Under the pieces are notes generated by a model. It saw only the letters and a program-made list of their open reading frames with translations, had not been told where the DNA came from and made no database searches. From Streptomyces sp. NA02950 (GTDB taxonomy: Bacteria > Actinomycetota > Actinomycetes > Streptomycetales > Streptomycetaceae), in contig NZ_CP054917.1 of assembly GCF_013364155.1 (NCBI RefSeq), positions 62,001 through 126,000 on the forward strand: a stretch of DNA of 64,000 bases, in the 5' to 3' direction. The position numbers and the translations under genes are program-made. Of the stretch, positions 16,095 to 25,114 are shown piece after piece (positions within the stretch are counted from its first letter, which is position 1; every line of letters begins with the position of its first letter).

Positions 16095-16095
16095 G

Positions 16096-16136
16096 AAGCT
16101 GTTTCAGAACCGGAGATCCGTGACGTTCTGTAACGG
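16096..16136 (+). repeat. Left terminal inverted repeat of the transposon
   Basis: This pairs with 20397-20437. The first 23 bp (16096-16118) are identical to the right end; the remainder has five mismatches. The left end has one extra G at 16095. Confidence 0.85.
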
Positions 16137-16334
16137 ATGGCAGAGTCGTTCCGCTGTGTGTCGGGTATGGGGGCGTGTTCGCGCATAAGCGGGCAAGCCC
16201 GCACACGAAGCGGGGTATTTTCTGTCGTTTGTGGTGACCTGGGGGCGGGCGGCGGAGCGTGGAAGGTCTACGCGGGCCGGAGCGGTGGTGGCCGGTGAAG
16301 TGCCGGCCTTTTCGGGCCCCTGGGAGCGTGTGCC

Positions 16335-17270
16335 ATGGTCCAGACCGTCGGCAGTGTGCCGTGCGAGCGTTTCGATGATCTGGTGGACCAGTCAGTGAAG
16401 CTGGTCCGAGTGATGACGGGCTGCCAATTCGCACTCGGAGACTTCGCGCTGGAGATCGCGCCGCTGCGTACGCACGGCGGGAACATGGCGCTGGGGGAGG
16501 GCGAGGAGCAGGGGGTGGAGGACTCCTTACGCCTCTTCGCCGAGGAGATAGGACTGTCCTTCCACACGGTGCGGACGTATCGGTGGGTGGCCGCGCGGTG
16601 GCCGAAGAATCAGCGCCAGGAGGGCGTCTCCTTCGAGGTGCACCGGATCTTGGCGTCGGCGCCGGACGCGTACGAGTTGATCCAGCATCCTCCAGTCAAT
16701 GAACGGACGGGCCACTCCGAGTGGAGCGGGGACGCGGCGAAGCGAGCGGCGGGATGGGCGACCGCGACACCGGTGACGGCGGCGGAGAAGGTCGAGGCCA
16801 TCCGGGACCTTGCGCAGGACGAGGCGGTGGCTGCCCAGGCGGCATGTGACCTGCTGCACCGGCCTGAGGTGGCCTTCAAGGCGATGCGGGACCGGCAGGC
16901 CCGTGAGCTGGTCAATCAGGCCCAGTTCGATCAGGCCGAACTCGTCGAGGAAGGAGACGAGGAGGAGGCATGGTGGGACGAGAACGACGCTGGGGAGGAG
17001 GACGGCGTTGTTGATCCCGTCGCGATCGTGCGGGGTTTCCACCGGGCTATGGAGTTCACCGACTTGATCGGTGTCTGTCAGGGCTTCGTCGCCGGGGCGA
17101 GCCGGCTGGTTCCCCGACTGCGGGGACGGGAGTTCTCCGAATCCCAACTCGCGCTGGTCGCACGGCATTTAGAGAAGATCCGGGCGACGGCGGACTGGAT
17201 CGAGACGGCGGTGTCCACCGGGAAGGTGGACCTGGATGAGGCCCTGGCCGAGCTGCTGAGGGACAGGTAG
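16335..17270 (+). CDS. DUF6192-like DNA-binding protein (transposon passenger)
   Basis: This 311-aa protein resembles Streptomyces proteins annotated DUF6192. It has an HTH-like segment near residues 65-85 (IGLSFHTVRTYRWVAARWP), a long helical middle (VTAAEKVEAIRDLAQDEAVAAQAACDLL) and an acidic stretch with a run of Glu/Asp around 205. The organisation recalls ParB/KorB-type binders, but no nuclease motif is visible. ATG 16335 follows GGGAG. The next gene starts 2 bp after its stop, so the two and the transposase form one operon, possibly controlling or assisting transposition. Confidence 0.72.
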   Translation: MVQTVGSVPCERFDDLVDQSVKLVRVMTGCQFALGDFALEIAPLRTHGGNMALGEGEEQGVEDSLRLFAEEIGLSFHTVRTYRWVAARWPKNQRQEGVSFEVHRILASAPDAYELIQHPPVNERTGHSEWSGDAAKRAAGWATATPVTAAEKVEAIRDLAQDEAVAAQAACDLLHRPEVAFKAMRDRQARELVNQAQFDQAELVEEGDEEEAWWDENDAGEEDGVVDPVAIVRGFHRAMEFTDLIGVCQGFVAGASRLVPRLRGREFSESQLALVARHLEKIRATADWIETAVSTGKVDLDEALAELLRDR

Positions 17271-17272
17271 CC

Positions 17273-17689
17273 ATGAAACGGCGGGCGGGACTGCCCGCTC
17301 ATGTTCACGGCGAAGCCGTACGCAAAGCCCTGCAAGAGGCACGTCCTGCCGGGCTGCACCTGAAACAGCTGGTCAAAGCTACCAAGTGCACCCCCGCCCA
17401 GGTCTGGACGGGCATCCGGTTCCTGCGGAAGATCGCGGTCAAGGAAGGACTGCCGCCGGTGACCTTCAACCGCCGGGACGGGTTCCAGCTGTCCGAGGAG
17501 CCCGAGGTGTGGATCGCTTACGAACGCGCGATCTTCGGGGCCGAGCTGCATCGCATCACGAATTTCATCACCGGGATCGTCGCCCCGCACGCCAAGCGCA
17601 CCCCCGAGGACGAGTGGGCCCGCCTGGTCCTGGAACAGCTCGGCGGGGTCAAGGCCACCCTGGAAGTCCTCACCCGCATGGAACGCTGA
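17273..17689 (+). CDS. RacP-like winged-helix protein
   Basis: This 138-aa protein resembles Streptomyces sequences annotated RacP, judged from memory of the family. It has an N-terminal HTH/winged-helix portion (AGLHLKQLVKATKCTPAQVWTGIRFLRK region, about 22-50), a conserved EPEVWIAYERAIFGAELHR segment and a C-terminal helix pair. It lies between DUF6192 (2 bp gap) and the transposase (ATG 1 bp after its stop), a tight operon inside the transposon. The function is unknown; DNA binding is the likely activity. Confidence 0.65.
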   Translation: MKRRAGLPAHVHGEAVRKALQEARPAGLHLKQLVKATKCTPAQVWTGIRFLRKIAVKEGLPPVTFNRRDGFQLSEEPEVWIAYERAIFGAELHRITNFITGIVAPHAKRTPEDEWARLVLEQLGGVKATLEVLTRMER

Positions 17690-17690
17690 G

Positions 17691-18653
17691 ATGACCTGCC
17701 CGAACGAGACCCGACCGCCAGCCGTGCGCGAGCGGCGCTACCCCAGCGACACTACGGACGCCGAATGGGCCGTCCTCGAACCGCTGCTGCCCGTCCCGGC
17801 CTGCCGGCTTCCCGCGGGCGGGCGCCCGGAGAAGCATTCGCGCCGCAACGTGGTCGATGCCATACGGTATGTGAACGACAATGGGTGCAAGTGGAGGGCC
17901 GTTCCCGTCGACTTCGGGATCCCCTGGCGCACGGTCTACGGGTTTTTCCAGCGATGGCGGGCGAGCGGAGACCTGGCCCGCATCCACGCCGAACTGCACC
18001 AGAAAGTCCGCGTTCACGACGGCCTCAATCCCCACACCGTCGCGGTGATCCTGGACTCCCAGTCCGTCAAGGGCGCCGAGACGGTGAGCCAGGACACCCG
18101 CGGCTTCGACGGCGGAAAGCTCATCAATGGCAGGAAGCGGCACCTGGCCGTAGACATGCGCGGCATGGCGCTCGCCGTCATGGTCACCCCTGCCGCCCCG
18201 CACGACAGTATCCCCGCCCGCGACCAGCTCTTCCGCCTGCGCCTGACCCATCCCGAACTCGCCGTCGCCTGGGCGGACTCCGCCTACGGCGGAACCCTCA
18301 TCGACTGGTCTCACTCCTTCCTCGGCATCACCCTCAAGACGGTGCCCCGCCGCAAAGACCAGGACGGCTTCGCCGTCCTCGCGAAGAGGTGGCGCGTCGA
18401 GCGGGCCATCTCGTGGATCATGAGAGCCAGGAGAAACGTCCGCGACTACGAGCGGCTCATCTCCCACAGCGAGGCCCACATCACCTGGACCTTCATCACC
18501 CTCATGGTCCGCCGCCTCACCCACCCTCCCCGGCCACCCCGCACGTCACCACACCCCGTCGAACCGGTCGAGACGAGCGCCGACAAGCCCAAGCCCATAC
18601 GCCTGCGGAAGCCGTCGAACACCATCCGCCTCGCCCCAGCTGCTCTGAGCTGA
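17691..18653 (+). CDS. IS5-family DDE transposase
   Basis: This 320-aa protein has an N-terminal DUF4096-like region (TTDAEWAVLEPLLP), then the DDE catalytic core: Asp122 in VILDSQSVKGAE, Asp196 in VAWADSAYGG and Glu237 in RWRVERAISWI. These residues cut and join transposon ends. A proline-rich C-terminal tail (about 280-320) extends beyond the usual family end. Start ATG 17691 follows the RacP-like stop by 1 bp, so expression is probably coupled. The whole reading frame is intact, so the element could still be active. Confidence 0.92.
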   Translation: MTCPNETRPPAVRERRYPSDTTDAEWAVLEPLLPVPACRLPAGGRPEKHSRRNVVDAIRYVNDNGCKWRAVPVDFGIPWRTVYGFFQRWRASGDLARIHAELHQKVRVHDGLNPHTVAVILDSQSVKGAETVSQDTRGFDGGKLINGRKRHLAVDMRGMALAVMVTPAAPHDSIPARDQLFRLRLTHPELAVAWADSAYGGTLIDWSHSFLGITLKTVPRRKDQDGFAVLAKRWRVERAISWIMRARRNVRDYERLISHSEAHITWTFITLMVRRLTHPPRPPRTSPHPVEPVETSADKPKPIRLRKPSNTIRLAPAALS

Positions 18654-18965
18654 CACATCTTGCGGCCGGTGTCACTCCGAGATCCGGGTGGCTAGCAGAT
18701 CTGTCTTCATCGGTGCCACTCGGGGCAATTCCGTGTGCGCGCAAACCCACTGCCAACGGGTCGCCGTTGCGGAGGACCGGTACCCGAGGGGACAATGCGT
18801 GGAGGTGCCGGGTGGTCATCCCGGCGAAGTGTTGGAGGCGCTGCTTGTGAACACCGCATCGCGGTGCGCCTCGCTGTGCGCGCCAGACGCTGACCACTTC
18901 GCTTCGCCCACCGGCTGACCTGCTTCGTTCGCGGTGGGCGCTTCCTCTTATGGGAGACCACCGTA
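18654..18965 (+). promoter_or_regulatory. Intergenic region upstream of MFS gene
   Basis: This 312-bp gap inside the transposon is less GC-rich than its neighbours and should hold the MFS promoter. I see no coding frame worth reporting and no clear -35/-10 pair. A GGGAGA ribosome binding site lies at its right end. Confidence 0.4.
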
Positions 18966-20267
18966 GTGCCCGAAGACTTCTTGACGGGTGATCGCCGTCC
19001 TCTGACAACGGTTCTTGGCGCCAACTTCGTTTCGATCACTGGGAATTGCCTCACGTACATGGGCGTGCCGTGGTTTGTGCTGCAGAGCACGGACAGTGCC
19101 GCCAAGGTGGGGATCGTCGCGTTCTGCACACTGCTGCCCGTAGTGCTTGCTGCGCTCGTCGGTGGTCCGGTCATCGACCGGATCGGGCGACGGCGGGTGA
19201 GTGTCGCCTCGGATCTCGCCTGCGGGGTTGCCGTTGCGGCGATCCCGCTGCTGCAGTTCGCCGGCATCCTGCATTTCTGGATGCTGTGCGTGCTGATGGC
19301 GATGACCGGGCTGTTCCGTTCGCCGGGTGAGACTGCCCGCGGAGTGCTGTTGCCCACGCTCGCCGAACGCGCCGCAATGCCGCTGACCAGGGCCGCCGGG
19401 TTGTACGACGGTGCGGCACGCTGTGCGGCGCTGACTGGATCCGCTCTCGGAGGTGTGCTGATCGCCGTACTCGGTGCCGAGAATGTCCTGTTGGTGGATG
19501 CCGCGACCTTCGCTGTGGCCGCGCCGCTGTTCGCGTTCGGGGTGCGCGGTCTGCCTGAGGCGCAGGCCCGACGGCGGGTCGAGCCCGCGTCGTTGCGTGC
19601 CTACCGTCGTGAACTCGCGGAAGGGTATCGCTTCGTGGCGGCCACGCCGTTGCTGTTGGGCCTGTGCCTGATGACGCTGGTCACCCGGGGGCTCGATCAG
19701 GGATGGAGCGCCGTGCTCCTCCCGGTGCATGCCCGTGAGAAGCTTGATGGTTCCATCGATCTCGGTCTGCTGAACGCGGCGTTTGGTATCTGCGCACTCA
19801 CGGGGGCGCTGGTCTACGGTGCGGTGGGCAGCCGGTTTCGGCGGTGGCCGGTGTTCACGGTTGCGTTTCTCATCGTAGGCCTGCCGCGCTTCGTGGTGGC
19901 CGCCTTCACCGACACCTTCGGGCCACTGGCCGTGATCATGGCGGTTGAGGGCCTCGCTTGCGGTGTGCTCAACCCCATCATGGCCACCGTGACGTATGAG
20001 ACGGTGCCGGAGGCACTGCGCAGCCGGGTGCTGAGTGCGACGACAGCCTCGGTCCAGCTGGTCACTCCGCTGGGCGGACTGGCTGCGGGCTTCCTCGTGG
20101 ACTCGGTCGGCCTGCCCTCCACGCTGCTGACGATCGGGGGTGTGTACCTGCTCGCCACGCTGTGCCCGGTGATCTTCCCGGCCTGGAGACAAATGGACAG
20201 TACCGGCTCTCCCCACGACAGGGCGGAGGGCTCGCTGCCGCAGAGTTCGGGGTCGAAGCGGGTGTAG
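18966..20267 (+). CDS. MFS exporter (transposon passenger)
   Basis: This 433-aa membrane protein has about 12 hydrophobic segments and an MFS loop-2/3 motif (GPVIDRIGRRRVSVASDL is the recognisable D-R-x-G-R-R block). It belongs to the drug and siderophore efflux type of MFS proteins, driven by proton exchange. GTG 18966 follows GGGAGA. The gene lies after the transposase and just inside the right inverted repeat. An exporter carried as cargo suggests a selectable trait such as drug efflux; the substrate is unknown. Confidence 0.85.
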   Translation: MPEDFLTGDRRPLTTVLGANFVSITGNCLTYMGVPWFVLQSTDSAAKVGIVAFCTLLPVVLAALVGGPVIDRIGRRRVSVASDLACGVAVAAIPLLQFAGILHFWMLCVLMAMTGLFRSPGETARGVLLPTLAERAAMPLTRAAGLYDGAARCAALTGSALGGVLIAVLGAENVLLVDAATFAVAAPLFAFGVRGLPEAQARRRVEPASLRAYRRELAEGYRFVAATPLLLGLCLMTLVTRGLDQGWSAVLLPVHAREKLDGSIDLGLLNAAFGICALTGALVYGAVGSRFRRWPVFTVAFLIVGLPRFVVAAFTDTFGPLAVIMAVEGLACGVLNPIMATVTYETVPEALRSRVLSATTASVQLVTPLGGLAAGFLVDSVGLPSTLLTIGGVYLLATLCPVIFPAWRQMDSTGSPHDRAEGSLPQSSGSKRV

Positions 20268-20396
20268 TCACGCTGATGGCCGTTTCGGCGCTGCTCACAA
20301 ACACTTGACGTCGGTGCTCCCCGTCGCGTGATCAGGCGGGGGGCCTTGTCCTCTTCGGTGAGCCGCAGGCGCCAGACCAGGTCCTATATCAGGCGC

Positions 20397-20437
20397 CAGT
20401 CACGGAACGTGACAGATCTCCGGTTCTGAAACAGCTT
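20397..20437 (-). repeat. Right terminal inverted repeat of the transposon
   Basis: This is the reverse complement of 16096-16136 with 36 of about 41 positions identical. It is followed by the CTGA duplication at 20438-20441. Confidence 0.85.
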
Positions 20438-20772
20438 CTGAACACGAAGTGGGTGTCCGCGGTCGGCAGGCTGAGCTGCTTCTCCAGGACCGGCGTCCAG
20501 GGGTCGACTCCCATGCCGACCTTGGCGGCCATGGCGGTGCCGTCCTGCGAGGCCCGGGCCGTGAACGAGAGGGTGTAGCGGCAGCCCGCCCGCAGGGGGA
20601 TGCCGTCCTGGCCAAACACGGCGTCCCACAGGTTCGCGGCGTCCGTGCTCGCGGTGGCCTCGAGGCCGGCCGTTCCGGCGGTGATGGTGACCATGGCGGC
20701 GTTGCCCGACCACCAGCCGGTCGTGCCGTTGGTGAACGACCCGTTGGTGATGAGGTCTCCGTACGCGGGCAC
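20438..20772 (-). pseudogene. Phage tail glycosidase, 5' part: CBM4/9-like domain (split by transposon)
   Basis: GTG 20772 follows a strong AAAGGAGG site and encodes LITNGSFTNGTTGWW, an opening typical of family 4/9 carbohydrate-binding modules. The jelly-roll domain is interrupted at THFVF and resumes with SFTST at 16094. Without the insertion the protein would have a sugar-binding N-terminus and a GH6 domain. It follows the 760-aa tail protein by 16 bp in the late operon. The truncated frame reads into the transposon end and stops soon after. Confidence 0.85.
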
Positions 20773-20788
20773 AGGGAAGCCCCTCCTT

Positions 20789-23071
20789 TTACTTGGTGTA
20801 GGTGACGCGCAGTTTCGGCGGGTACGTCTGCCCGTACCCGCGGGCCCTCCCGTAGAAGGTCTTGTCGGTGGTGTTGGGGTCCAGCGCGATGCCCCGCCAC
20901 GTGGTGGAGTCGAACACTGCGGTGATGTCGACCCACTTGCCCTGGTTGCGTTTCCAGGCGATGGTCTGCGCCTCGGTGTCGCAGGAGAACTTCGCCGGCC
21001 GGGAGGCGTGTTTGTGGGCGCGGATGACGGCCTTGCCGCCGTCCGCGTAGTACCAGTGGTCGAAGTACAAATAGATCTCGGCTTTGTTGATCTTCGCGCC
21101 GGACAGGTCGGTGGCCAGGGCCGCGGGGAAGCCGATCAAACTGGCCTGCACGCCGTTGTTGGCGGAGTAGTAGCCCTGCAGGCAGGAGTTGCCGTAGTAG
21201 GCGTTGTAGCCGGAGCGGCTCGCGTACGACCCGGACCAGGAGGCCGCGTAGGTCTTGGTGTACGTCTGCACCGGTTCGGCGCCGGTGCCGCCGCCGGTGT
21301 TGTACACGCCGGTCAGCGGGATCTCCGGGCCGATGTCCTCGACGTAGAAGACGTTGGTGCGGCCGGTGGTGCCCAGGCCGAGTTCGAGGGTCTGCCCACT
21401 GGTGCCGCCGGAGTTCTGGAACGAGAGCAGCAGGCGGTGCAGGCCGGGACCCAGGGTGGTGGCGCTCGTGACGTGTTCCAGGTCGACTCGCTGGAAGCGG
21501 CCGGTGTGCGACGGCGTGAGGATCTCGGTTTCCCGCAGGGTCGAGGTGAGCGTGGGCTTCGCGGTGCCCCCGTCACGCAGGTAGAGGTGGATCTCGCCAT
21601 CGGTGGCGTTGTCGAGGTCGGCGGTGGCCCGGAAGACGATCCGGTACAGGCGGCCTGCCTCGGCGGTGAAGGGCAGCTCCAGATAGCCCATCTCGCTGCC
21701 CGTTGTGGTGACGGTGGTGCCCGGGGCGGCGCGCGCGATGATTCCCTTGGGCCCGGCCCCGAACAGGTCGCTGACGGGCTCCCCGCCCACGGTCAGCTCC
21801 CCGGCGACGTTGACGTCGTTGAAGCCGGCGGATCCGTCGGTGTCGATCGTCGCCACCGGCTCGCCGTTGTTGCGCAGGGTCAGGTACTGGGGTGCCCCGG
21901 TGACCAGGGACACCGCCTCCTCGCCGGTCTCGTCGAACAGGCGCACCCCCTGGGGGCCGATCTCCGCGCGGGCGCCGCCGGTGACCCGACCGAAGATCGT
22001 GTGGACTTCGGAGTTGTCGAACACGACCCAGCCGGCCGTGGCGGCGGAGGACTCCAGGCACAGCACGGCCTGGGTGGTGCCCTGCGGGGCGGCGACCTGG
22101 CCGGTGATGCGCTGCCACATGCCGGGGATGGGGGTGGTCTTCTCCACCACGCCGTAGCCGAGGACCGTGCCGACGGCGTTCTCCCACCGGGCGAGGATCT
22201 TCACGCCGCTCGCGTTGAGGTCGTCGGAGGTGAGGATGTCGACGGCCATGTAGAGCTGGACGCCGGCGAGGATGGGCACCCGGGCCAGCGGCAGGGTGAA
22301 GTAGGTGGGGGTGTCGGCCAGACAGTCTGCGCGGACGCCGATGCCGGTGCGGTTGCCGGGGGCCAGCGACCACGGGGCGCCGGCCGCGGCGATCGCGGCC
22401 GCGGTGGCCGCGCCCTCGAAGCCGGGGTCGGGCATCAGGTTGGTGCCCTGCCCGACGGCGATCTGGTCGGGGGTGACCGAACCGACCGCCAGGTGCGGTG
22501 TGATGATGGCGCCGACCGCGATGTGGCCCTGCTGGATGACGCCGGTGCCGACGTCCGTGGAGGCCGCGCGGCGCGCGGCGGTCTGCACGGCCGCGGAGGG
22601 CAGGCTGGGGGTACCGGAGGTGTTGACCGCGACCAGGCGCACCCAGATCGGGTCGTAGTAGTTGGTGGCGATGGTCACCGACGCGCCGGACGCGGCCTCG
22701 ATCGTGGCCGCCGGCCACATCACGTCCGGCTCGGCGTCCGCCGAGGTCATCAGGTGCACCTGGACGCGGGAGAGGTCCAGCGGGGCGGCATCCGCGTCGG
22801 TGAACGCGCCGTCCCAGGTGATGCGGACGCCGTTGAGGGCGGGTTCGGTCTGCGGGGCGGACGGGACGGGCGGGCGGGGGCCGTTGACCGCGACCACGCC
22901 GGAAGTGCCGTCGCCCTGCTGGCCGATGACGGCCCGCAGCGAGCCGCCGACGTCGTAGACCTCCAGGGCGGTGTCTTCCAGGGAGGCGTGGCTGAGGCGG
23001 CTGGCGCGCTGGAGGCCGGTGATCTGCCGTTCGATGCGGGCGAGGCGGGAGCCGATGTCGAGGCTGCTCAC
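20789..23071 (-). CDS. Large minor tail protein, tail tip/receptor-binding region
   Basis: This 760-aa protein starts at GTG 23071, overlapping the previous stop (GTGA). The N-terminus has a short coiled coil (SRLARIERQITGLQRASRL), followed by fibronectin-like and jelly-roll-like beta domains (for example APQTEPALNGVRITW and two CBM-like blocks). The C-terminus (DHWYYADGGKAVIRAHKHAS onwards) is beta-rich and probably receptor- or saccharide-binding. No enzymatic motif is seen. Its position after the Tal-like genes and before the glycosidase fits a tail-tip adhesin. Confidence 0.75.
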   Translation of the reverse strand: MSSLDIGSRLARIERQITGLQRASRLSHASLEDTALEVYDVGGSLRAVIGQQGDGTSGVVAVNGPRPPVPSAPQTEPALNGVRITWDGAFTDADAAPLDLSRVQVHLMTSADAEPDVMWPAATIEAASGASVTIATNYYDPIWVRLVAVNTSGTPSLPSAAVQTAARRAASTDVGTGVIQQGHIAVGAIITPHLAVGSVTPDQIAVGQGTNLMPDPGFEGAATAAAIAAAGAPWSLAPGNRTGIGVRADCLADTPTYFTLPLARVPILAGVQLYMAVDILTSDDLNASGVKILARWENAVGTVLGYGVVEKTTPIPGMWQRITGQVAAPQGTTQAVLCLESSAATAGWVVFDNSEVHTIFGRVTGGARAEIGPQGVRLFDETGEEAVSLVTGAPQYLTLRNNGEPVATIDTDGSAGFNDVNVAGELTVGGEPVSDLFGAGPKGIIARAAPGTTVTTTGSEMGYLELPFTAEAGRLYRIVFRATADLDNATDGEIHLYLRDGGTAKPTLTSTLRETEILTPSHTGRFQRVDLEHVTSATTLGPGLHRLLLSFQNSGGTSGQTLELGLGTTGRTNVFYVEDIGPEIPLTGVYNTGGGTGAEPVQTYTKTYAASWSGSYASRSGYNAYYGNSCLQGYYSANNGVQASLIGFPAALATDLSGAKINKAEIYLYFDHWYYADGGKAVIRAHKHASRPAKFSCDTEAQTIAWKRNQGKWVDITAVFDSTTWRGIALDPNTTDKTFYGRARGYGQTYPPKLRVTYTK

Positions 23072-24168
23072 GCGGCGGCCCCGTAGTGGAAGGAGTCGGC
23101 CCGGGCGAGGCTCACGGTGACGCTCTCGCCGTCGCTGCCGCCCGGGCGGACGCTCCAGCCCATGACCCGCATCCAGCCGGTGAAGGACACCCAGTCGTTG
23201 TGGACCCGGGTGTAGACGTCGTCGCCCACCTGGAAGGAGCCCAGCGGGGCGGCCGGGTGGTCGGGGCGGATGCGGATCTGTTCGATGGTGCCGCGGATCT
23301 GCCGGCGCTTGCGGTCGGCGGCGGCCCGCTTGGCGAGGATGTCGGTGCCCTTGACCTCCGGCAGGGCCAGCACGGTCTCCATGCGCAGCCGTCCGTCGCG
23401 GACGCTGTCGATGTGCCGGCGCTTGTTGCGGCCCTCGCCGGAGCCGGTGGCAATGACGGTGTTGGCGAACTCGTCGGCGGAGCGCGGGACGGGCGGGGCG
23501 TCGAGGACGTTGATGCCGGTGGAGAAGGACACGTCGGTGCGGCGCGTGCCCAGCCGCGGGTAGCCCAGGCGCAGCCTGCGCACGATGGCGCCGTTCGCGC
23601 CCCAGGCGGTGTCGCACGTGTAGTCCGGGGAGTCGTCGGCGGAGACCAGGTCGTCGACGGCGTCACCGAGGACCGGCTCTTCCCACCAGGAGAACTTCAG
23701 CGGCTCGGCGGTCGTGCCGACCTTGGCGGTGGAGGTGGTGGGGTCCACGACGACGCCCAGGTTGCCGTCCGGCAGGGACTGCGCGTACGCCCAGACGTCC
23801 CGGATCACCTTGCAGGGGTCGGCGTTGACGTACGGGCCGCGGCCGTTGAGTTCGCCGTGGACGTCGTGGCGGCGCTGCAGGTACGACGACCAGCCGGCCG
23901 CCTCGAGGGAGAGGGTGCGGTCCTCGGGGGTGGCCTGCCACAGCAGTCCGCCCCAGCGCAGGTGCCCGTCGCGCTCGGCGTACAGCAGGACGTTGCCTTC
24001 GTCGGCGACGTCCGGCAGGGAGCGGGCGAAGCGCGGGGCGAGTTTGCCGGTCAGGGCGCCGGGCCCGTTGAGTTCGGGGCCGAACTCGACGTCGGTGAGG
24101 GGCACGTCCGGGCTGATGATCTCGCCGGTGAGGGCGTGCTGGGCGAGGTAGCGGTAGGCGGACGCCAT
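23068..24168 (-). CDS. Minor tail protein (tail-tip, Tal-like)
   Basis: This is a 366-aa beta-rich protein with no enzymatic motif. It starts at ATG 24168, overlapping the previous stop (ATGA), and ends in a GTGA overlap with the next gene. The sequence (GPELNGPGALTGKLAPRF, LLWQATPEDRTLSLEAAGW) resembles the siphovirus minor tail proteins that follow Dit in actinophages. It would form part of the tail hub. Confidence 0.72.
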   Translation of the reverse strand: MASAYRYLAQHALTGEIISPDVPLTDVEFGPELNGPGALTGKLAPRFARSLPDVADEGNVLLYAERDGHLRWGGLLWQATPEDRTLSLEAAGWSSYLQRRHDVHGELNGRGPYVNADPCKVIRDVWAYAQSLPDGNLGVVVDPTTSTAKVGTTAEPLKFSWWEEPVLGDAVDDLVSADDSPDYTCDTAWGANGAIVRRLRLGYPRLGTRRTDVSFSTGINVLDAPPVPRSADEFANTVIATGSGEGRNKRRHIDSVRDGRLRMETVLALPEVKGTDILAKRAAADRKRRQIRGTIEQIRIRPDHPAAPLGSFQVGDDVYTRVHNDWVSFTGWMRVMGWSVRPGGSDGESVTVSLARADSFHYGAAA

Positions 24169-25100
24169 CAGATGATCCCCTCGCTGAACTCGACGTCCGC
24201 GAAGATCGACGTGCCCGCGTCGACGCTGAGGTCGCCGGTCGGGGACTTGTACATGTAGGTCTCGACGTATAGGCGCTGGGTGGTGCCGCGGGCTGCCGCG
24301 GAGAGGGTGATGGTGTCGCCGAGGACGATGGTGTTGCGGCGGGTGTTGTTGGCCTGGTCGTCGTCGATGACGGTGGCCTGGCCGACGTCGGTGCCCAGGT
24401 ACTGGCGCATCTGCGCGAACACGTCGGCCTTGGTGTAGCGCAGCCCGGCGACGGTGAGCATGATCTTCGCGGTGGTGGCCCAGGAGGGTACGGCGACGTT
24501 CCAGGTCGCCGCGGCCGGCCAGACGTGCCACTTGGCGTCCGAGTACGCCAGGGTGCTGAGCGTCGTGGGGAAGCTCGGGTACAGGGAGCGCTCGCGGCGG
24601 GGGTTGGCGATGCGCCGCAGATCGGTGATCATCGCGGCGGTGACGGTGCCGGTGTTCGCCGGGAGACTCACTCGGGCCAGGGGGATCGCAGAGTACCCGG
24701 CCGGCACGGCGGTGGCGGTGCTGGAGACCCCGGAGATGACGTCGAAGAACACCGTGTCGTCGGTGGCCGGGTTGCGGTTGCCCTCGTACTCCGGGTCCAG
24801 GACGCGCAGGACGACCATGTCGGTGCGCGGGCTGGCGCCGGTCGGCGCGATCGGGACCTGCTCGGTGCCGATGTTGTACGCGGTGTAGTGGCCCTGCCAG
24901 GGCACCGCGCGCCCGCGGACGATGCCAGAGCCCTCCCCCACCAGGACGCCGCCGGCCGGGACGGTCAGCGGAGTGACCTTCAGGTCGTTGCCCTCGGTGA
25001 CGCCTTCGGCCCCGCGGGACAGGTCGCGGATCATCATGCGGAAGGTCTGGGCGGAGTGCTTCGCGCCGGTGGTGAGCAGCGGCGCCTGGGCCAGGGTCAT
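24168..25100 (-). CDS. Tail-tip/baseplate protein
   Basis: This is a 310-aa beta-rich protein starting at ATG 25100, with AGGAG 10 nt upstream. The pattern TPLTVPAGGVLVGEGSGIVRG and DMVVLRVLDPEYEG is like upper-baseplate or appendage proteins of actinophages. It sits between Dit and the Tal-like gene. The exact structural role is not determinable here. Confidence 0.68.
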   Translation of the reverse strand: MTLAQAPLLTTGAKHSAQTFRMMIRDLSRGAEGVTEGNDLKVTPLTVPAGGVLVGEGSGIVRGRAVPWQGHYTAYNIGTEQVPIAPTGASPRTDMVVLRVLDPEYEGNRNPATDDTVFFDVISGVSSTATAVPAGYSAIPLARVSLPANTGTVTAAMITDLRRIANPRRERSLYPSFPTTLSTLAYSDAKWHVWPAAATWNVAVPSWATTAKIMLTVAGLRYTKADVFAQMRQYLGTDVGQATVIDDDQANNTRRNTIVLGDTITLSAAARGTTQRLYVETYMYKSPTGDLSVDAGTSIFADVEFSEGII

Positions 25101-25114
25101 ACGGGGTCGCTCCT

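Larger units (their letters stand above)
16095..20437 (+). mobile_element. 4,343-bp IS5-type transposon carrying passenger genes
   Basis: The ends are inverted repeats with 23 identical bp (AAGCTGTTTCAGAACCGGAG and three more) and about 36/41 identity overall. A 4-bp duplication flanks it. Inside are four plus-strand genes: DUF6192, RacP-like, a DDE transposase of the IS5 family and an MFS exporter. Orientation is opposite to the interrupted tail gene. A simple IS5 element is about 1 kb, so this is a cargo-bearing form. Both ends share inner CGTNACGTTCYGTNAC palindromes that may be transposase sites. Confidence 0.85.

Noticed and set aside
12832..16188. A long plus-strand frame across the lysis genes and into the transposon
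   Set aside because: It covers the amidase, papain-like and GH6 genes in antisense and crosses the transposon boundary, so it cannot be one conserved gene.
18948..20216. Minus-strand 422-codon frame opposite the MFS gene
   Set aside because: The plus-strand frame has about 12 hydrophobic segments and a ribosome binding site; the minus frame is Gln/His/Arg-rich without features.
20389..20436. Frame continuing the CBM part into transposon sequence
   Set aside because: The final residues (about 16 codons) are encoded by the transposon end and are an artefact of the insertion.
16095..20437. The transposase gene as a separate small IS inside a larger insertion
   Set aside because: I looked for inverted repeats flanking only 17691-18653 and saw none; the only matching ends and target duplication lie at 16095 and 20437.
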